DNA of 64,000 nucleotides from Cryptomeria japonica. Lineage: Eukaryota; Streptophyta; Pinopsida; Cupressales; Cupressaceae. The DNA lies in NCBI RefSeq assembly GCF_030272615.1, contig NC_081407.1:316660456-316724455 (forward strand), written 5' to 3'. Made by a program: the position numbers and the translations under genes. The notes under the pieces were generated by a model that had not been told where the DNA came from, made no database searches, and saw nothing but the letters and a program-made list of their open reading frames with translations. Positions within the stretch are counted from its first letter, which is position 1. Every line of letters begins with the position of its first letter. This document shows positions 1 through 11,564 of this stretch, piece by piece.

Positions 1-1474
1 GAGGCAAACCTCTTACTGTCTTAGACTTGCTTACTTTAACAATATTGTCAAAATTTATATGACAAAATCTCCTATGCCAAATCCAGCTATCATCTATTTT
101 TGCAATCAAACAATTGCTAACTTTAGGATTGAGATGAAATAGATTACCTCAGGTCTGTTTCCCGCTTGCAATCAATTCACCTTTGTTGTCAAATATTTTG
201 CACATTCCATTTCTAAACTCCAGTGGGTATCCTCTGTCATTAAGTTGTGCCACACTTAAAAGATTGTGCTTTAGGCCTTCAACCCAATAGACATCGTCAA
301 CACTGCTCTTCCCATTAAGAGAAATAAATCCCTTACCTTTAACAATACAGGGTGAGTCATTGCCAAATCTGACAACACCGCCATCAAATTGCTTCATGGA
401 AAGAAATTTCCTCCGATCACCAGTCATGTCATGTGAACAACCACTATCAATGATCCAATCATCAGAGTTATCCATTCTGGATGCTAGTGCCTTTTGATAT
501 TATATTTCTTCCATAATAGCTACAAACACAATATCTTCACTAGCATCATCATCAGATTCTTCATCAGTAATACCACTGTCAATAGCTACAAGACAATCTC
601 TCTTGCCTTTACCCTTGTACTTCTTAAATTTGTCTCTTTTGTATTCATTTTCACCATTAGAAAAATTTTCTGCTATATGACCAATCTTGTTGCATGCAAA
701 ACATTTTAAAGGTAGCTTACCTTTATATTTACCAGTGCCTCTAGGAAGTCATGTTTACAACAATGCTTCAAGTTCCACTAAGTTGTCTTCATCTTCAACA
801 TCTCTGTTGGATCTAGATTCATAATTATGGCCAATATCTCTACTTCTTCTCACATATGGGTTAGAGACAAGCTCTAAATGTAGATTCTGATTTCTGTACA
901 CTACCATCATAGCCATTTAGTTCAAAAGTAGTAAGTTTGCCAATAATAGAGTCAAGATTCAACTCCTGAATAGCTGCAACTTGGATAGCATAGACCGGTA
1001 GGAGAGTTCTCAGTACCTTATTGATTACTATGGCATCTTCCACTTTCCCTCCTGCACTCTTTATCTCACCAACTATCTCTTTAATCCTTTGACCGTATTG
1101 CTAGATATTCTCACCTTTAGACATTCTCATGTCGTCAAACTTTCCTCTTAAACTCTCCTCTTTGGCAATCTTAACATGTTCATCACCGCTATAAATATCT
1201 TCTAATTTCTTCCATACTTCATATGCAGTTTTAAGACCATGAACATCTACATATTAAACATCAGACAGGGAACTGATAATAGCTTCTAATGCCTAGTGAT
1301 TTTCTTGTTGTTCTTTCTTCTAATCATCAGTCAGGGGTCCAGTAGGTGTAGTATACTTATTTTCTATATGATCCCAATATTGACTACCAAGACTCTTAAT
1401 GTAAATCTTCATTCTGTCACTCCATATTCTATAGTTATCTTTGTTGAACTTCAGACCTTCTTTCTTCATCATGA
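1..1474 (-). pseudogene. Copia gag-pol polyprotein remnant (gag, zinc knuckle, protease, GAG-pre-integrase)
   Basis: Reading from 1474 leftward the sequence gives a Copia gag beginning MKKEGLKFNKDNY with the usual W-x-M-K residues. The gag helical region follows (for example 861-1043, ending GKLTTFELNGYDG). A zinc knuckle lies near 660-700, reading CFACNKIGHIAENF: the fourth ligand, normally Cys, is Phe here. At 149-475 is the protease region with DDWIIDSGCSHDMTG (active DSG) and the following VEGLKHNLLSV block. The frame then runs into the GAG-pre-integrase segment (WIWHRRFCHIN) at 1-148. Several in-frame stops in gag and one between knuckle and protease make it a pseudogene. It is related to Copia-J at 19054-25733, which has the same motifs. 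Confidence 0.85.
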
Positions 1475-1530
1475 TCTACAAGATCTTTTCGTCAAGTTGT
1501 TAGGATTTTAGATTAAGAGGACTTGATTTG

Positions 1531-1542
1531 CTCTGATACCAA
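1531..1542 (-). other. Primer binding site, tRNA-iMet type (Copia-1)
   Basis: On the minus strand the bases next to the LTR read TTGGTATCAGAGCA, the standard plant Copia primer site complementary to the 3' end of initiator-Met tRNA. It lies directly inside the LTR edge at 1544, which fixes element orientation and this LTR as the 5' one. Confidence 0.85.
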
Positions 1543-1543
1543 T

Positions 1544-2963
1544 TGATGGTATGATGAAATAATAAGTATCCGGTAGAATACTGAGAGGGGGGGATGAATT
1601 AGTTTATTGAAAAATTGATACAAAGTTCCCAAACTCAAACTTAGTCAAAAAAAGTAAACATATCTCAGTCAAGATCAATATTCATAAGAATACTTGGCAT
1701 CAACCAGTTTAACTGTTATGACAACTTTAGCAGTAAACAACTTCAATCTTGTAAACATCAATAAAGCTTAATCATAACTCAACATATTCATCTCTCAATG
1801 CTTCTACATAACATGCCTTATCATAAATTAACCATATCAACAAATAAAGTCACAACCACAAAAGCATTCACCACTTGACACAAATGTTTATACGTGGAAA
1901 ACCCAAATAGGTAAAAACCACTGTGAGATGGGACTCACAAGGATAGCTATTTGAAATCTTCTGAAGTTCACCCTGTTAGGAGCCAAGCCTATTAAAGCTT
2001 TACAATAAGTCTTGTAACAACTAATTCCAGTTAGGAATCACCCGGTTAAGGGATTTACAAATATGTCTTGATGAAAAGCACAATACCCTGTTAGGAGTAA
2101 CCTCACTGGAAGATTTAAGAATCCAAGCTAATGGATCACCTTGTTAGAGGATTTAATGAGTAACCAAGCTTGTTAGAGCTTACCCGGTTAAGGGATTTAA
2201 CTTCTATTGTAATTGTTAGAAAACAACAGGTTTTCTTGATCTATTTGAGTAGCACTACATTTGCTTGATTAGATCCTTCTAAGCTTCAATCTGCCTTCAC
2301 TCAAAGTGCAGATCCATTCACTGGTTAGGCAACTACACACTCAATAGGTTTTCTACCAATCTTGCCAACAACCTTTACAACAACTTCATCGACCTTAAAT
2401 AAAAATCAATTAGGTCGGTAACACAACAAAAACCTAATTCTCATCATCGAGATTACAAACAAGTCGGTACAATCTTGACTATTAGAAATCGTGACAATCT
2501 TTTCACATTCTTCAAGAAAATTCCAACTGCTCCATGATCACCGTTTCATCAGACTTTGTAACTTATCACACACTGTGTATTAGATGCAATCCACTTTGCT
2601 CCTTCCCTAGACAAGAACAAATGTGCCAAAACAATTTGAATATATCCTCATTCAATGATCACACATGTCTCCATCATTACCGCTTATTGGGTAATAAACC
2701 ATCAAACTTGATCGGTTAGGGTTTAACAACTGATAGGGTTTACCGGTTACATTACATAGAAAAGTTTATCCCTTTACACTGGTTCACTGGTTCACCTCAC
2801 AAACTTTACATATCGGTTTACAACATTTTCACAAAGCTCTTTTTACCGGTTACTAGCCAATATCAAAAACAACAATATCAACAATAACATGAATACCATT
2901 ACCAATTCAATTGACATCAATGACAACATATCATTAATGCAATCTCTATGCAAAATACCAATA
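1544..2963 (-). repeat. 5' LTR of Copia-1 (about 1.42 kb)
   Basis: Starts TGATGGTATG next to the primer site. The far end has ACATCAATGACAA-type sequence and AAAATACCA, which match the outer ends of the Copia LTRs at 19054, 24673 and 27150. It shares the poly-G tract (1587-1593, GAGAGGGGGGG then GATGAATTAG) and the block near 1892-1940 (GTGGAAAACCCAAATAGG) with those LTRs. The right edge is placed at 2960-2965 by this similarity; the expected terminal CA is not certain. Confidence 0.7.
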
Positions 2964-5734
2964 AACTCAAAATACCTTGGATAGGATTGGTTTTTGATAA
3001 GGTTGATTTGATTAAGATGACACCTTAGTCCTTAGATGAGGATCTAGGTGAGGGATTGATGATGTGGACCACAAGGAATGTGACAACCGAGCTAGGTAAA
3101 AATTTAGACCTTATGATATTGATCAAGTCCTCTTCTACTTAGGGTAGAATAAAATCCCTAAGAAAAATAAGACAAAGGATAAGGGTTTTGATCAACCCAC
3201 AATGATTAGACAGAGGTACTTGGGGGAGATTCTTTCCCAAGCACAAAATCCAATTGAATAATTGACTAAGGATGAAGGTCTAAATCTAACTTTTATAAGG
3301 TATTACCCCTATGGTGAGGTTAATTGATTGATTGATTTGGATGATTTGATTAATTGGATTGGATATTGGTTGAAGTTGATTGATTATGCTAAGTCCTTAA
3401 GGATTGAGGATGAAATTTATTAGAAAATGACAATTATTATGGAAGGAAGGAAAATGATTGGAGGACAAAAAATGTGATAAAATGCAAGGTTACCTTAGGT
3501 GGACCAAGACTCAATAAGTGATTGGCAGAGAGGGAAAATTGGACAAAGGGATACGACCACCCCTATTGATGGATTGTGACAAGCCTGACCTATAATGGAA
3601 GGTGCATTCTCTCAATGACTCCTCATCAAACTCATTGTTGTGACCATGGAGATAACCATGGAAATAATGTAAAAAGGTCCTATGTTTCAACAAGAGTTTT
3701 CGATTGATGTAAAGAAACTTCCAATGCTTGAGAAGTTGTTTGTAACTTGGTTTCTTCTTCTTGACTTGATGATAGATGGACTTCTTAGGGTGTTTGAGTG
3801 ACTTGGTTTTATGGTGCATGAAGGAAACTATTTTGAAATGTGACCAGGGTGGAGACGTTGAAGTAGGGCAGAGATGCTAAAACAATGGAGGTGGAGACAT
3901 CAAAACTTAGAACTGACAAGGCAAAGACACTAAAGGATAGTTTGATAGTTTGAAGTGAAAAAATTTCATTGGAAGTTGGTCAAATTCGGTTAAACTTGGA
4001 AAATGTTGGTTTTTTGTCTACTCTTGGCAAGAAAATATCAGACAATGAATACACATTGGCCAAGGACAACGCTTGATAACAAGCGAAAAAGTGATTGGGG
4101 GCCTAGATTAGCCCAAACAAAATATCATTAGTTTTACACAAAATGAAGACACACATCAAACATACAACTTAGGCTGGAAGATGAAAACCATTCAATAGGC
4201 CTCTCACACAAGCGATACCTCAAACAAGCGGATAGGTAGAGATTATGGTAGTACTGGCTCCCCCTTATAGTGCATTCACTTCTCAGGCATACCGGATTCT
4301 CTTACCACGGAGATCCAAAGATCCTTTAAGTGAGGGATTCCTGTCTCATCTTGAGTGGGTACATGAGAGGTAACTTTGGGGTACGATCCACATCCCTTGC
4401 ACTACGAATGTGGGATTTTTGGCTACTACAACAAGGTTCTTAATGTAATTCTAAGGGATCACTAATCTAATGATGGATTCTCAAAGCAAGCCACTGAAGG
4501 CTTTAACTAAGCTTATCAATGCAAAGGGGGCCTCCACATACGTTGAATTCACTCAGTACTTCAGTCGCCTAACCAGTATATTTATATAGCGGGTCGAAAA
4601 ACCTTCTTGAGATAGCGCTAGGAGAGTTGATATCCTCGAAGTGTCCCAATTCGAATGACCCTTGTGAGGTGATGAAATCCCCAATCAAGAATAACTTTCT
4701 CTACAAAAGGAAAAATCAGGTGTTGTTAATCAACTTTCTCATCACCCAAGGTCTACGAAGGCGAGGGGAGAGGATAATAGGTGTGACGGTGGGTCCACTC
4801 TACACAAGCGCAAGCATGCAAAACATGGAAGAGTGGTACATTTTAGTCCCATATCATAAGTGTTGTCTAATCTAGGAATGCAGAAAACAAACTAATATTA
4901 GTGAAAAATGAAATCTTTGACAAACGAGCTGCAAAAACAAGTTAGTAGTTTGAAAATTGATCTTGCACACACGAAGAGCAACCTGTAAAACTCAAATTTG
5001 GATAAGTAAAACAAAATCCTAGTTACATCGGCGTAGATGCCAAAGTAAAGGCACATACATCGAACGTCTACGTAGATATTGGACATTTGTGGAGGCATTG
5101 AAGTAGGTCCTGACTACGAATTGAAATACTGAAAATGAGAAAATCTAAAAATTTGAATTTTAAAAACTGTCAGGAAGTTAATATCTATAGAGACGTTGTT
5201 CTAAAGTGCAGAGGCCGAAACAATAAAAGTAGAAAGTTGTTAGATCAAAAAATTTAAATTTTTTAAATTTTGAATTAAGGTGGGAAATCAAGCTCAACAG
5301 AGACACCGAACCATAGCGCAAACGTCAACCGTTTACGCAGATGTTGAAACATCAATTAACCTGCAAAAACTAAGTTGGCCTAAAAATTTCTTATTTCTAC
5401 CAAAAACTAGAAACTAGAAATACCTAAGTTATTATTTTTGTGATCTTTTAATGTTTTTGTGCTTTTAAATTATTAAAAATGCAAGAAAATCTGAATGAAA
5501 AATGTCAAAAGACACTAGCAGTAGAGATGCCAAACCACAGGCGAAGATGCCAAACTAAGAAACCTGCAAGAAAAGCTAGAAAAAAATATAAATTCGAGAT
5601 GTAGACGCCAATTCCAGATGAATACACCAGTCTAGTGCTTCCAAAGACATCGTTGTGTAGGCAGAGACACCGATGCGAGAACCTGTAGCTAAAAAACTTA
5701 CAAAACGCAAGAAAATATTAGTTTAAAGGGGCGT
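2964..5734. other. Internal region of element H, no recognisable protein domain
   Basis: Mostly non-coding. A 102-codon minus-strand frame at 3511-3819 is Lys- and His-rich and matches no family I know; I do not support it as a gene. There is a GATT-rich simple stretch (about 3325-3395). The section 4900-5700 holds loosely repeated segments and is listed separately. Confidence 0.45.
4900..5700. repeat. Loose repeats in the leader of element H
   Basis: Variants of GTAGATGCCAAA / AGAGACACCGA followed by CTGCAAAAAC or CTGTAGC recur near 5030-5090, 5190-5215, 5295-5370, 5520-5570 and 5600-5690, roughly every 100-200 bases. Copies are heavily diverged. Position between primer site and gag suggests a repeat-bearing leader, by inference only. 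Confidence 0.4.
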
Positions 5735-5754
5735 GGGTCCCACTAGATGTGCCA
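5735..5754 (-). other. Probable primer binding site of element H
   Basis: Minus strand reads TTGGCACATCTAGTGGGACC directly inside the LTR edge at 5758. It resembles the TTGGCGCC..GTGGGA primer sites common in Tat-type Gypsy elements, with substitutions. The primer tRNA is not assigned. Confidence 0.5.
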
Positions 5755-5757
5755 AAA

Positions 5758-6989
5758 TGAACCAAGGGGAAAACAATGCATGGGTGAGAAGGTTAATTTA
5801 AATCTAAATAAACATGAAAATTCAAACAAAGACATAAACAACCTTATACCGTTACAATTGAGTCCACTTGTTCCTCTAATTGGACGTTGATGAAGTTGAG
5901 ATTGCACCCCTCCTCAACTTGTTTGGATTGCTCCTATGATAGGATGTGGATTTCTCTCCACACACAGCAGTAATATGGATGATATCTTGGTTGATGAATG
6001 GATAATTGGATAAGTGTGGAGAAAAATGGCTATAATGTGGATGCTGTGGATGATTCTAAGCTCAAATGGACAACATCGGATTGCATAAAGGATGGATGAT
6101 GGAATGAAGGGGAGGAGACCCCAATTTATAGATTTGAGAAGGAAGAAATGGAGGGCCAAGATTGATTTGGAATGAAGGGTGAGGATTGAAGGAAAATGAT
6201 GGAAGGGATTGAGAGGACAAGGTGTGGGATTTAAGAGATTTGCCATAAAGGCATTTCTTGTCTCCACACACCTAGAGGTACATGGGAAAGAGATCCCCAA
6301 GTACATTGAGAGAATAAAAAGAAATTTAAAATTACTTGGGAGGGGATAAGAGAATTAAAAATTCTCAAATAGTGGATTGTATGGGAAAAGGAGAAGAGAA
6401 AAGGAATTAAAAATTCCTTGGTAAGCGAGGGAGCATGGGGAAATCGATAAATTTGAAATCCTTGAAATGACCGAAGTTGGTGCATTTAAGGTTTGGAAGG
6501 TGGGAGGAGGCAAACCATTTATGAAATTTTTTTGACTTATTCCTAATCTTGGAGATTAATAATGTGCAAATGATTAGTGAAGGGATTAGGTGGGATAATG
6601 GAGGATTAAGATTCAAATGGACAAGTTAGGAGGATTTGACAAGAGGAGAGAGAATGAGTGGGGGAATTAAAAATTGGAGAATAATGATAATGAGGATTCT
6701 AGAATAATTAATTAGCTTAAGTGAATATTAGAAGAAGTGATTTTTAGGAATCACATGACTTAAGTTAATTAATTAAAATTAATTAACTAAAGGGGACTTA
6801 GAAGAATTCATTATTTAGATGACTTTAGAAGAATGGGGAATAATTCATTTATTAGACCATGGTGACAAGATTAATTAAATTTAATTTAATTAGTTATGAG
6901 AAGAATGTGAATAAAATAATTAAATTAATTAATTAGGTAGAAAGGTTAAATTAATCAAATATTTAATTTAATTAATTTAAGCGTCTACA
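5758..6989 (-). repeat. 5' LTR of element H (about 1.23 kb)
   Basis: Runs TG...CA on either strand. The end at 6984-6989 reads TCTACA, the same outer end as LTR F (TCTACA at 16259) and similar to Tat-1 (ACTACA at 51247). The part next to that end is a long alternation of AATTAATT runs, as in those two LTRs. A minus-strand TATA box lies at 6124-6132 (TCTATAAAT), correctly placed inside an LTR. Confidence 0.6.
6124..6132 (-). promoter_or_regulatory. TATA box of the element H LTR
   Basis: Minus strand reads CTCAAATCTATAAATTGGGG. Placement about 0.86 kb from the U3 start matches the TATA boxes in the other Gypsy LTRs of the window. Confidence 0.5.
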
Positions 6990-8019
6990 ATATGAATCTC
7001 GCATCCAACAATTTTTAGCTTGTTTTCACTATATCTTTGACAATTGGATTTATCCTACAATTGGTTTGTCTAATGGTTTATATCCCTCATTGATGTACAT
7101 TCTATGCACACAAATATTAGGATCTATGCCCTTCATGTCATGACAATCACAAGAAAATGTAACAGAGTGAGCTTGCAACATTTTCAACAATTCAGATCAT
7201 TAGAATATTGTCAATTTATTATATTGACATTAAATGTTCTTCTAGGTGATATTTCCATCGGTCTTACTAAGGTTATAGCAAAAGTAATATCTTGTCTAGA
7301 TATATTAAGGTTACAATTGTGTGGGAGTAATTAATGGGATATCTTTGAAGTAGACTCCAAGGATGACATGGGTAACAAATTATGCAATGGATAATTTAAA
7401 CATGACAAGCATCAGTCTTGTTGTGGGTCCATCCAATATACGTTTTCTATAATGTTGGCAAGAATTCTATCCTCACCTTGAATATATACCAGGGGACTTA
7501 TTTCAATAGTCATGAGTGTTTGGAGAGAGTATTGGTCATCATCTTCCAAATTTGTCCAAACAAGCTTCCCAAAGTCAGCATAGGATTGTGTACATGGATA
7601 CAAGTCAAATTTCTTTTTGTTACATTTCCATTGGAAGTAATCATATTAGAAGACCTACATCCAATAAATGTATCTATTGAGGCCAACAAAGGGAATCCTA
7701 GGATTAATGGATATCCACCTAGCTTGGCCTTCGGCTATAGAACCATGAAGTATGTTCAATATTTTCATGAGTCAAGTGTGATGACTAATCCTCAATCATA
7801 CTTTCTAGTTTGACTATGGACCTATTTTCCAATTGTAACACTATGGGTGTAGGCCTTAAATCTTTTAGTTGCAAATTTTTCATTGTCTATTTGGTCATAT
7901 TTATTTTTGCTCCAAAATCAATCAAAGTGTTTTTTTTAGTGTGTCATAGTTTGCACATCTACCATAAGGCTATCAAGGTTTGAATACTTGGAGAAATCTA
8001 GGTTACCGAACATGATACC
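6990..8019 (-). pseudogene. Relic G (left half): Gypsy aspartic protease region, Tat/Athila type
   Basis: Minus strand, next to the element A insertion, reads LIDFGAKIN (protease active site, usually LIDLGAAIN), then KDLRPTPIVLQLENRS. After frameshifts come YPLILGFPLLASI and IGCRSSNM, the hallmarks of plant Tat/Athila protease (usual GRPFLAT then IGCR). Farther left (7412-7603) it continues YPCTQSYADFGKLVW. The frame is broken several times by shifts and stops. It joins 14779-15389 across element A: the 5-base duplication ATACC flanks A and the protein sense runs on. Left of about 7400 the reading is lost. Confidence 0.65.
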
Positions 8020-9222
8020 TGTAAAGTGGAAAATTAGATCCTAGTGACTCCCCACCTAGGAGAGAGAAAGGAAGCCACTAGGATGATTTTCACTTAGGAG
8101 GAACTTTACATTTAAAAGAGGGGCTTGAATCTGCTAGATCCAAATCTAATGGAAGCAAGGATGTAAATTTTGAGTGGATTTCAAGCGGTTAAAGTGTGAT
8201 TTACCCTGTTTTGTAAATGAGAAAGTTGACTTGTTCACTATGCAGAAAAGAGAGGGAAAATGAGTGGAAAGAGGAGCTACCGGTTTGGGATCGCGTTGTA
8301 ACTTTAGATCTAAGCTAATTATATTGAAGCGGATCTACCTTGCAAATTTGGAGAAAATTTGTGGGACCATGGCAGGAATGCACATGGTCCACCATAAAAT
8401 CCACAAAACAAAAAGGGTTCTTTTGTCTCTGCAAATCAAGCCCAAACCTGTAATTACAGTTGCGCACCTGCAACCTACACACAGAAAAGAGAAGGAAGGG
8501 GGTTGTGGATAGGGGTTTGCCTCAGTCAAACCTCTGTTGAGGAATCAATCTTGAAAGAAAGTAATTGCAAATGCTTGAATGTAAACAATGGAGATGTATA
8601 CCTTGTAGATCTGCAACTTGTTGATGATGATTGCTTTTCTTCTTGAATATAACCACAAATGTTGTATGTAATGGAATGTAACATGACAAAACCCTAACAC
8701 ATACACATTCTTGCAAATGAATGTTGTAATGTTGCTCCAATAGATGAATGAAGAAGACTTGAATGCTTGAATGCTTGATGATGACCTTGAAATCTTGTAT
8801 CTTCTCCTAATTCTCTTTATCTCTCTATACATTATCCATTCATCCATGAATGAGGGTATTGAATTCCCTTTTATACATGCCTCAAGGATTAACTTTCAAC
8901 CACTGAAGGCTGATAAAGAGGAATAACAAACCCCGAAGACAAGAAATGCATAGGAGATCGGGGAGACCGAACATAGGACCACCCTAAGGGTTGAGGACAA
9001 GGGTGTCACGCCCTTGTCCTAGGGGGACAGGGGTACCACACCACTATCCTATCTTATTTTGGGGCCCGGACAGGGTCTAAAGCAGACACAAGATATGAAG
9101 GAGGAAGAGTGAAGGGTTTGAAATGCAGAAACAGGTCCCCATTAAGGAAGGAGATGCTATCGCCAAGGTGAGGACCCCAAATTTGGTTAAAATTGTAGGG
9201 GTCACAATTTTATGATACTACA
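8020..9222 (-). repeat. 3' LTR of element A (1,203 bp)
   Basis: Plus strand starts TGTAAAGTGGAAAATT and ends ATGATACTACA. Same length as its partner at 13571-14773. The first 91 bases fold back on themselves (see finding). A minus-strand TATA box (TGTATAAAAGG) lies at 8868-8877. Confidence 0.92.
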
Positions 9223-9250
9223 TTTAGCCCCAACTTTAGTGGGAGTATGG
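9223..9250 (-). other. Polypurine tract of element A
   Basis: Minus strand reads CTAAAGTTGGGGCTAAA directly before TGTAGTATC, the U3 start. This is the expected place for plus-strand priming and confirms orientation. Confidence 0.75.
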
Positions 9251-9883
9251 ATTACACCACTACTGTCGGTAAAGTAGAAGAAAGAGAGAGATGAAGGCGA
9301 GAGATGTAGAGAAAAAACCATAAGGAGTATAAGACACCACTAATATTGAGGAGCAAAAAGCCCCCAATCTTAGGGTCTAAACTCATGCCAACATATGAAA
9401 GAGCACACAAAACAAAAAGGCACAAGACAACAAACTAACTAGTCGAAGAGATCTCAAGCTCAGATGTCTCGATAACTTCAGGACACAAAGACCAATTCCA
9501 TCACATAAACACGAGTGATCACATAAAAGAGAAAAGATGATCATCATCCATGAACTATCAATAGTAAGACTATGAGTTCATGAGAGGAAGAAAAGAGAGA
9601 ACATGAATACGCACTTTGGTGATCCATGAGAAGAAAGGTGAAGAAGAAAGAAACCGTGGACGTCTCACCCCTAAAACTAGGTGATCCATGGAGAGAAGAA
9701 CATAGAAAATATTGCCCCTAGAGCTTGTCTAGGTGATCCATGTAAAGAGAGAGAGAGAGAACATTGTTAGTTCTACTCAACCTCATGCGTGTGTGTGAAA
9801 GTGAGGTTTGAAGCGCCTCATAAAAGTCTATGCCCGAGTATGCTACAACTTGTATAGAATGTATAGTACAAGTGTCAAGAAAG

Positions 9884-10140
9884 GTGTGATATCTCACTCT
9901 AATAGATCGTGCTCTAGTTCTGAATAATCACCTCGCATAAAAGAAAAGTGGTGTCATCTCTCTCTGAGAGACCATGCTCTTGTTCTGAGAATGACCCATT
10001 GTACAAGAGAAAAGTGATGACATCTTTCTCTAAGAGGTTTTCCTCTAGTTCCAAGAATGACCCACTGTACAAAAAGTGATGACATCTTTCTCTAAGAGGT
10101 TTCCCTCTGGTTCCAAGAATGTCCCATTGTTCAATGCATG
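9884..10140. repeat. Four tandem units of about 62-66 bp
   Basis: Units start at 9884, 9948, 10014 and 10076, each beginning GTG(A/G)TG(A)CATCT and containing CTCTAAGAG-like and TTCCAAGAATGACCCA-like blocks. Units 3 and 4 are nearly identical, 1 and 2 more diverged. They lie between gag and the polypurine tract of element A. Confidence 0.75.
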
Positions 10141-11564
10141 AGAGAAGTATGGTACAAAGGAGCAGTGTGGGTGCCCCCCCTTAAGATGTCAACATAGGTG
10201 GATGTTGATATCTTAAGGACAGAAGAACAAGGATACATACCTTCATCACAAAGAAGATATTCGCCATGCAACAATGTCATAATTCCATGCAAGAGAGGGA
10301 ATACTCTTCAAGAAAGGATAAGATAATTGAAAAGAGATATCTTGTTGTAAGTGTAAAGGTGATCCTTGGAGGAGAAGAGATATTTGTTCAAAAAGACATC
10401 TACCCCCAAGAGGAGTTGTCTTAGACAAATATAACATCTTCTAGAACAAGAAAAGGAAAGAACAAGAATGCAATCCTTCCTCCTATTTCTAGGTGAAAGG
10501 GATTCTTGATGAGGGATGACTCATGTTTATCCCCCAGAGGGATGGTTGGATTTATCATAGATGTACATTACCAAGTGTAAAAGAGGTCGTAGTAAAGGAT
10601 TAACACTTCTTGTATAAGATAGAATCCTTAACCCAATAACCAACAATTCTGCACAAGTAATGACATCAAGTAATAGAACTTACACCATCCACTTAATAGG
10701 GCAAAGTGGCTCCCTAGAGAAAGAGAGAGAGAATGATCATTGCCCCCCAAGCTAAGGGGAAATGAGAAGAGCTTACAAAATCTACTAGAGAGAGATTAAA
10801 CATAAGCAAATGTGCAATGAACTTATATGAACACATGCAAGAAAAGACATCAGTAAATGTAAAATACACTTCTCAAGAGTGGTAATCTTCAAAAAGAAGA
10901 GAGAAAAAGAATCATACATTCCCCAAGGGGGATTAATCATAAAAGCATATCATTGTAAGAAATGATAATCACATATGAAAAATGCAGCCCCTAAAGGAAA
11001 TAATGATTCAAGGGAAAGGAACGAAAATCCTTGTCCCCCAAGTGAGGAGAACAAGGAGAAATATTACACATTTTCTGATGGTGATTAGTTTCAAGTGATA
11101 TGTTGTCCTAGTGGAACAAATCCTCTCAAGGAAAGGATACATACCTCCCAAAAGATCATTCCTTGCTAAGGGGCATATCATACTTGCAAATAATTGAAAC
11201 CATAGAAGAGGTAAGATTTCCAAGAGAATGAAGGAAAGAGAAGAAGTGCAATACTCATTAAAGATGCCCCTCTCCAAGAAAAGAGGAAAACCAAAGAACA
11301 ATAATATGCCTACATAAGGATAACCCTATGCAATAAAAGATATCTAACAATGAATGATGCATAAGAATAGAGATAAATGTATAGAAAAAAGCAAAAAAAT
11401 GGACCTCATGTTGCTTTCCCAAAGTATGTTAAAGTGAAACAATACCACCACTAATGATAAAGAGCTCCCGTTAAATGGGATAATTATGCCATAGGGTGAA
11501 GAGCAACATGAAGGGAAAAGAAGTACTAAGGCACAATATTTTTACCAAAAAATACAACTAGATC

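Larger units (their letters stand above)
1..2963 (-). mobile_element. Copia-1: 5' part of a Ty1/Copia LTR retrotransposon (truncated by window edge)
   Basis: Minus-strand element read right to left: 5' LTR (1544-2963), primer binding site, gag, then protease and GAG-pre-integrase, continuing beyond base 1. LTR structure, tRNA-iMet priming and the order gag-zinc knuckle-DSG protease all fit Ty1/Copia. The coding part carries several stops and the reading frame changes, so it is inactive. The right boundary near 2963 is approximate; no target-site duplication was found because the other end is outside the window. Confidence 0.85.
2964..6989 (-). mobile_element. Element H: Gypsy-like LTR element, 5' LTR plus leader and internal sequence
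   Basis: The right end is an LTR (5758-6989). To its right lies relic G without any polypurine tract, while a primer-site-like sequence sits on its left, so this is a 5' LTR of a minus-strand element whose inside runs left. The LTR begins (minus strand) TGTAGACGCTTAAATT, resembling the LTR starts of F (16259) and Tat-1 (51247). The left part is cut by Copia-1. No gag or pol domain is recognised in the inner 2.8 kb. Confidence 0.55.
9223..11560. other. Element A 3' non-coding region, purine-rich
   Basis: No gene seen. Contains GA-rich runs (for example AGAGAGAGAGAGAGAA near 9745), three copies of AGGTGATCCATG or close variants near 9618, 9681 and 9730, and a four-unit tandem repeat at 9884-10140. 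Small frames here are short and unlike any known protein. Confidence 0.6.

Noticed and set aside
3511-3819. 102-codon minus-strand frame, Lys/His-rich
   Set aside because: No family match, low complexity, lies inside a transposable element with no related frame elsewhere in the window.
5914-6616. Several overlapping minus-strand frames of 69-130 codons
   Set aside because: They fall inside the element H LTR; overlapping frames with Ser/Pro/His/Leu-rich content are what long purine runs on the other strand produce.
7418-7813. 131-codon plus-strand frame
   Set aside because: It is the shadow of the protease relic on the minus strand, which has recognisable motifs.
9884-10140. CRISPR-like array
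   Set aside because: Units are contiguous and diverged, without unique spacers; plant transposon context.
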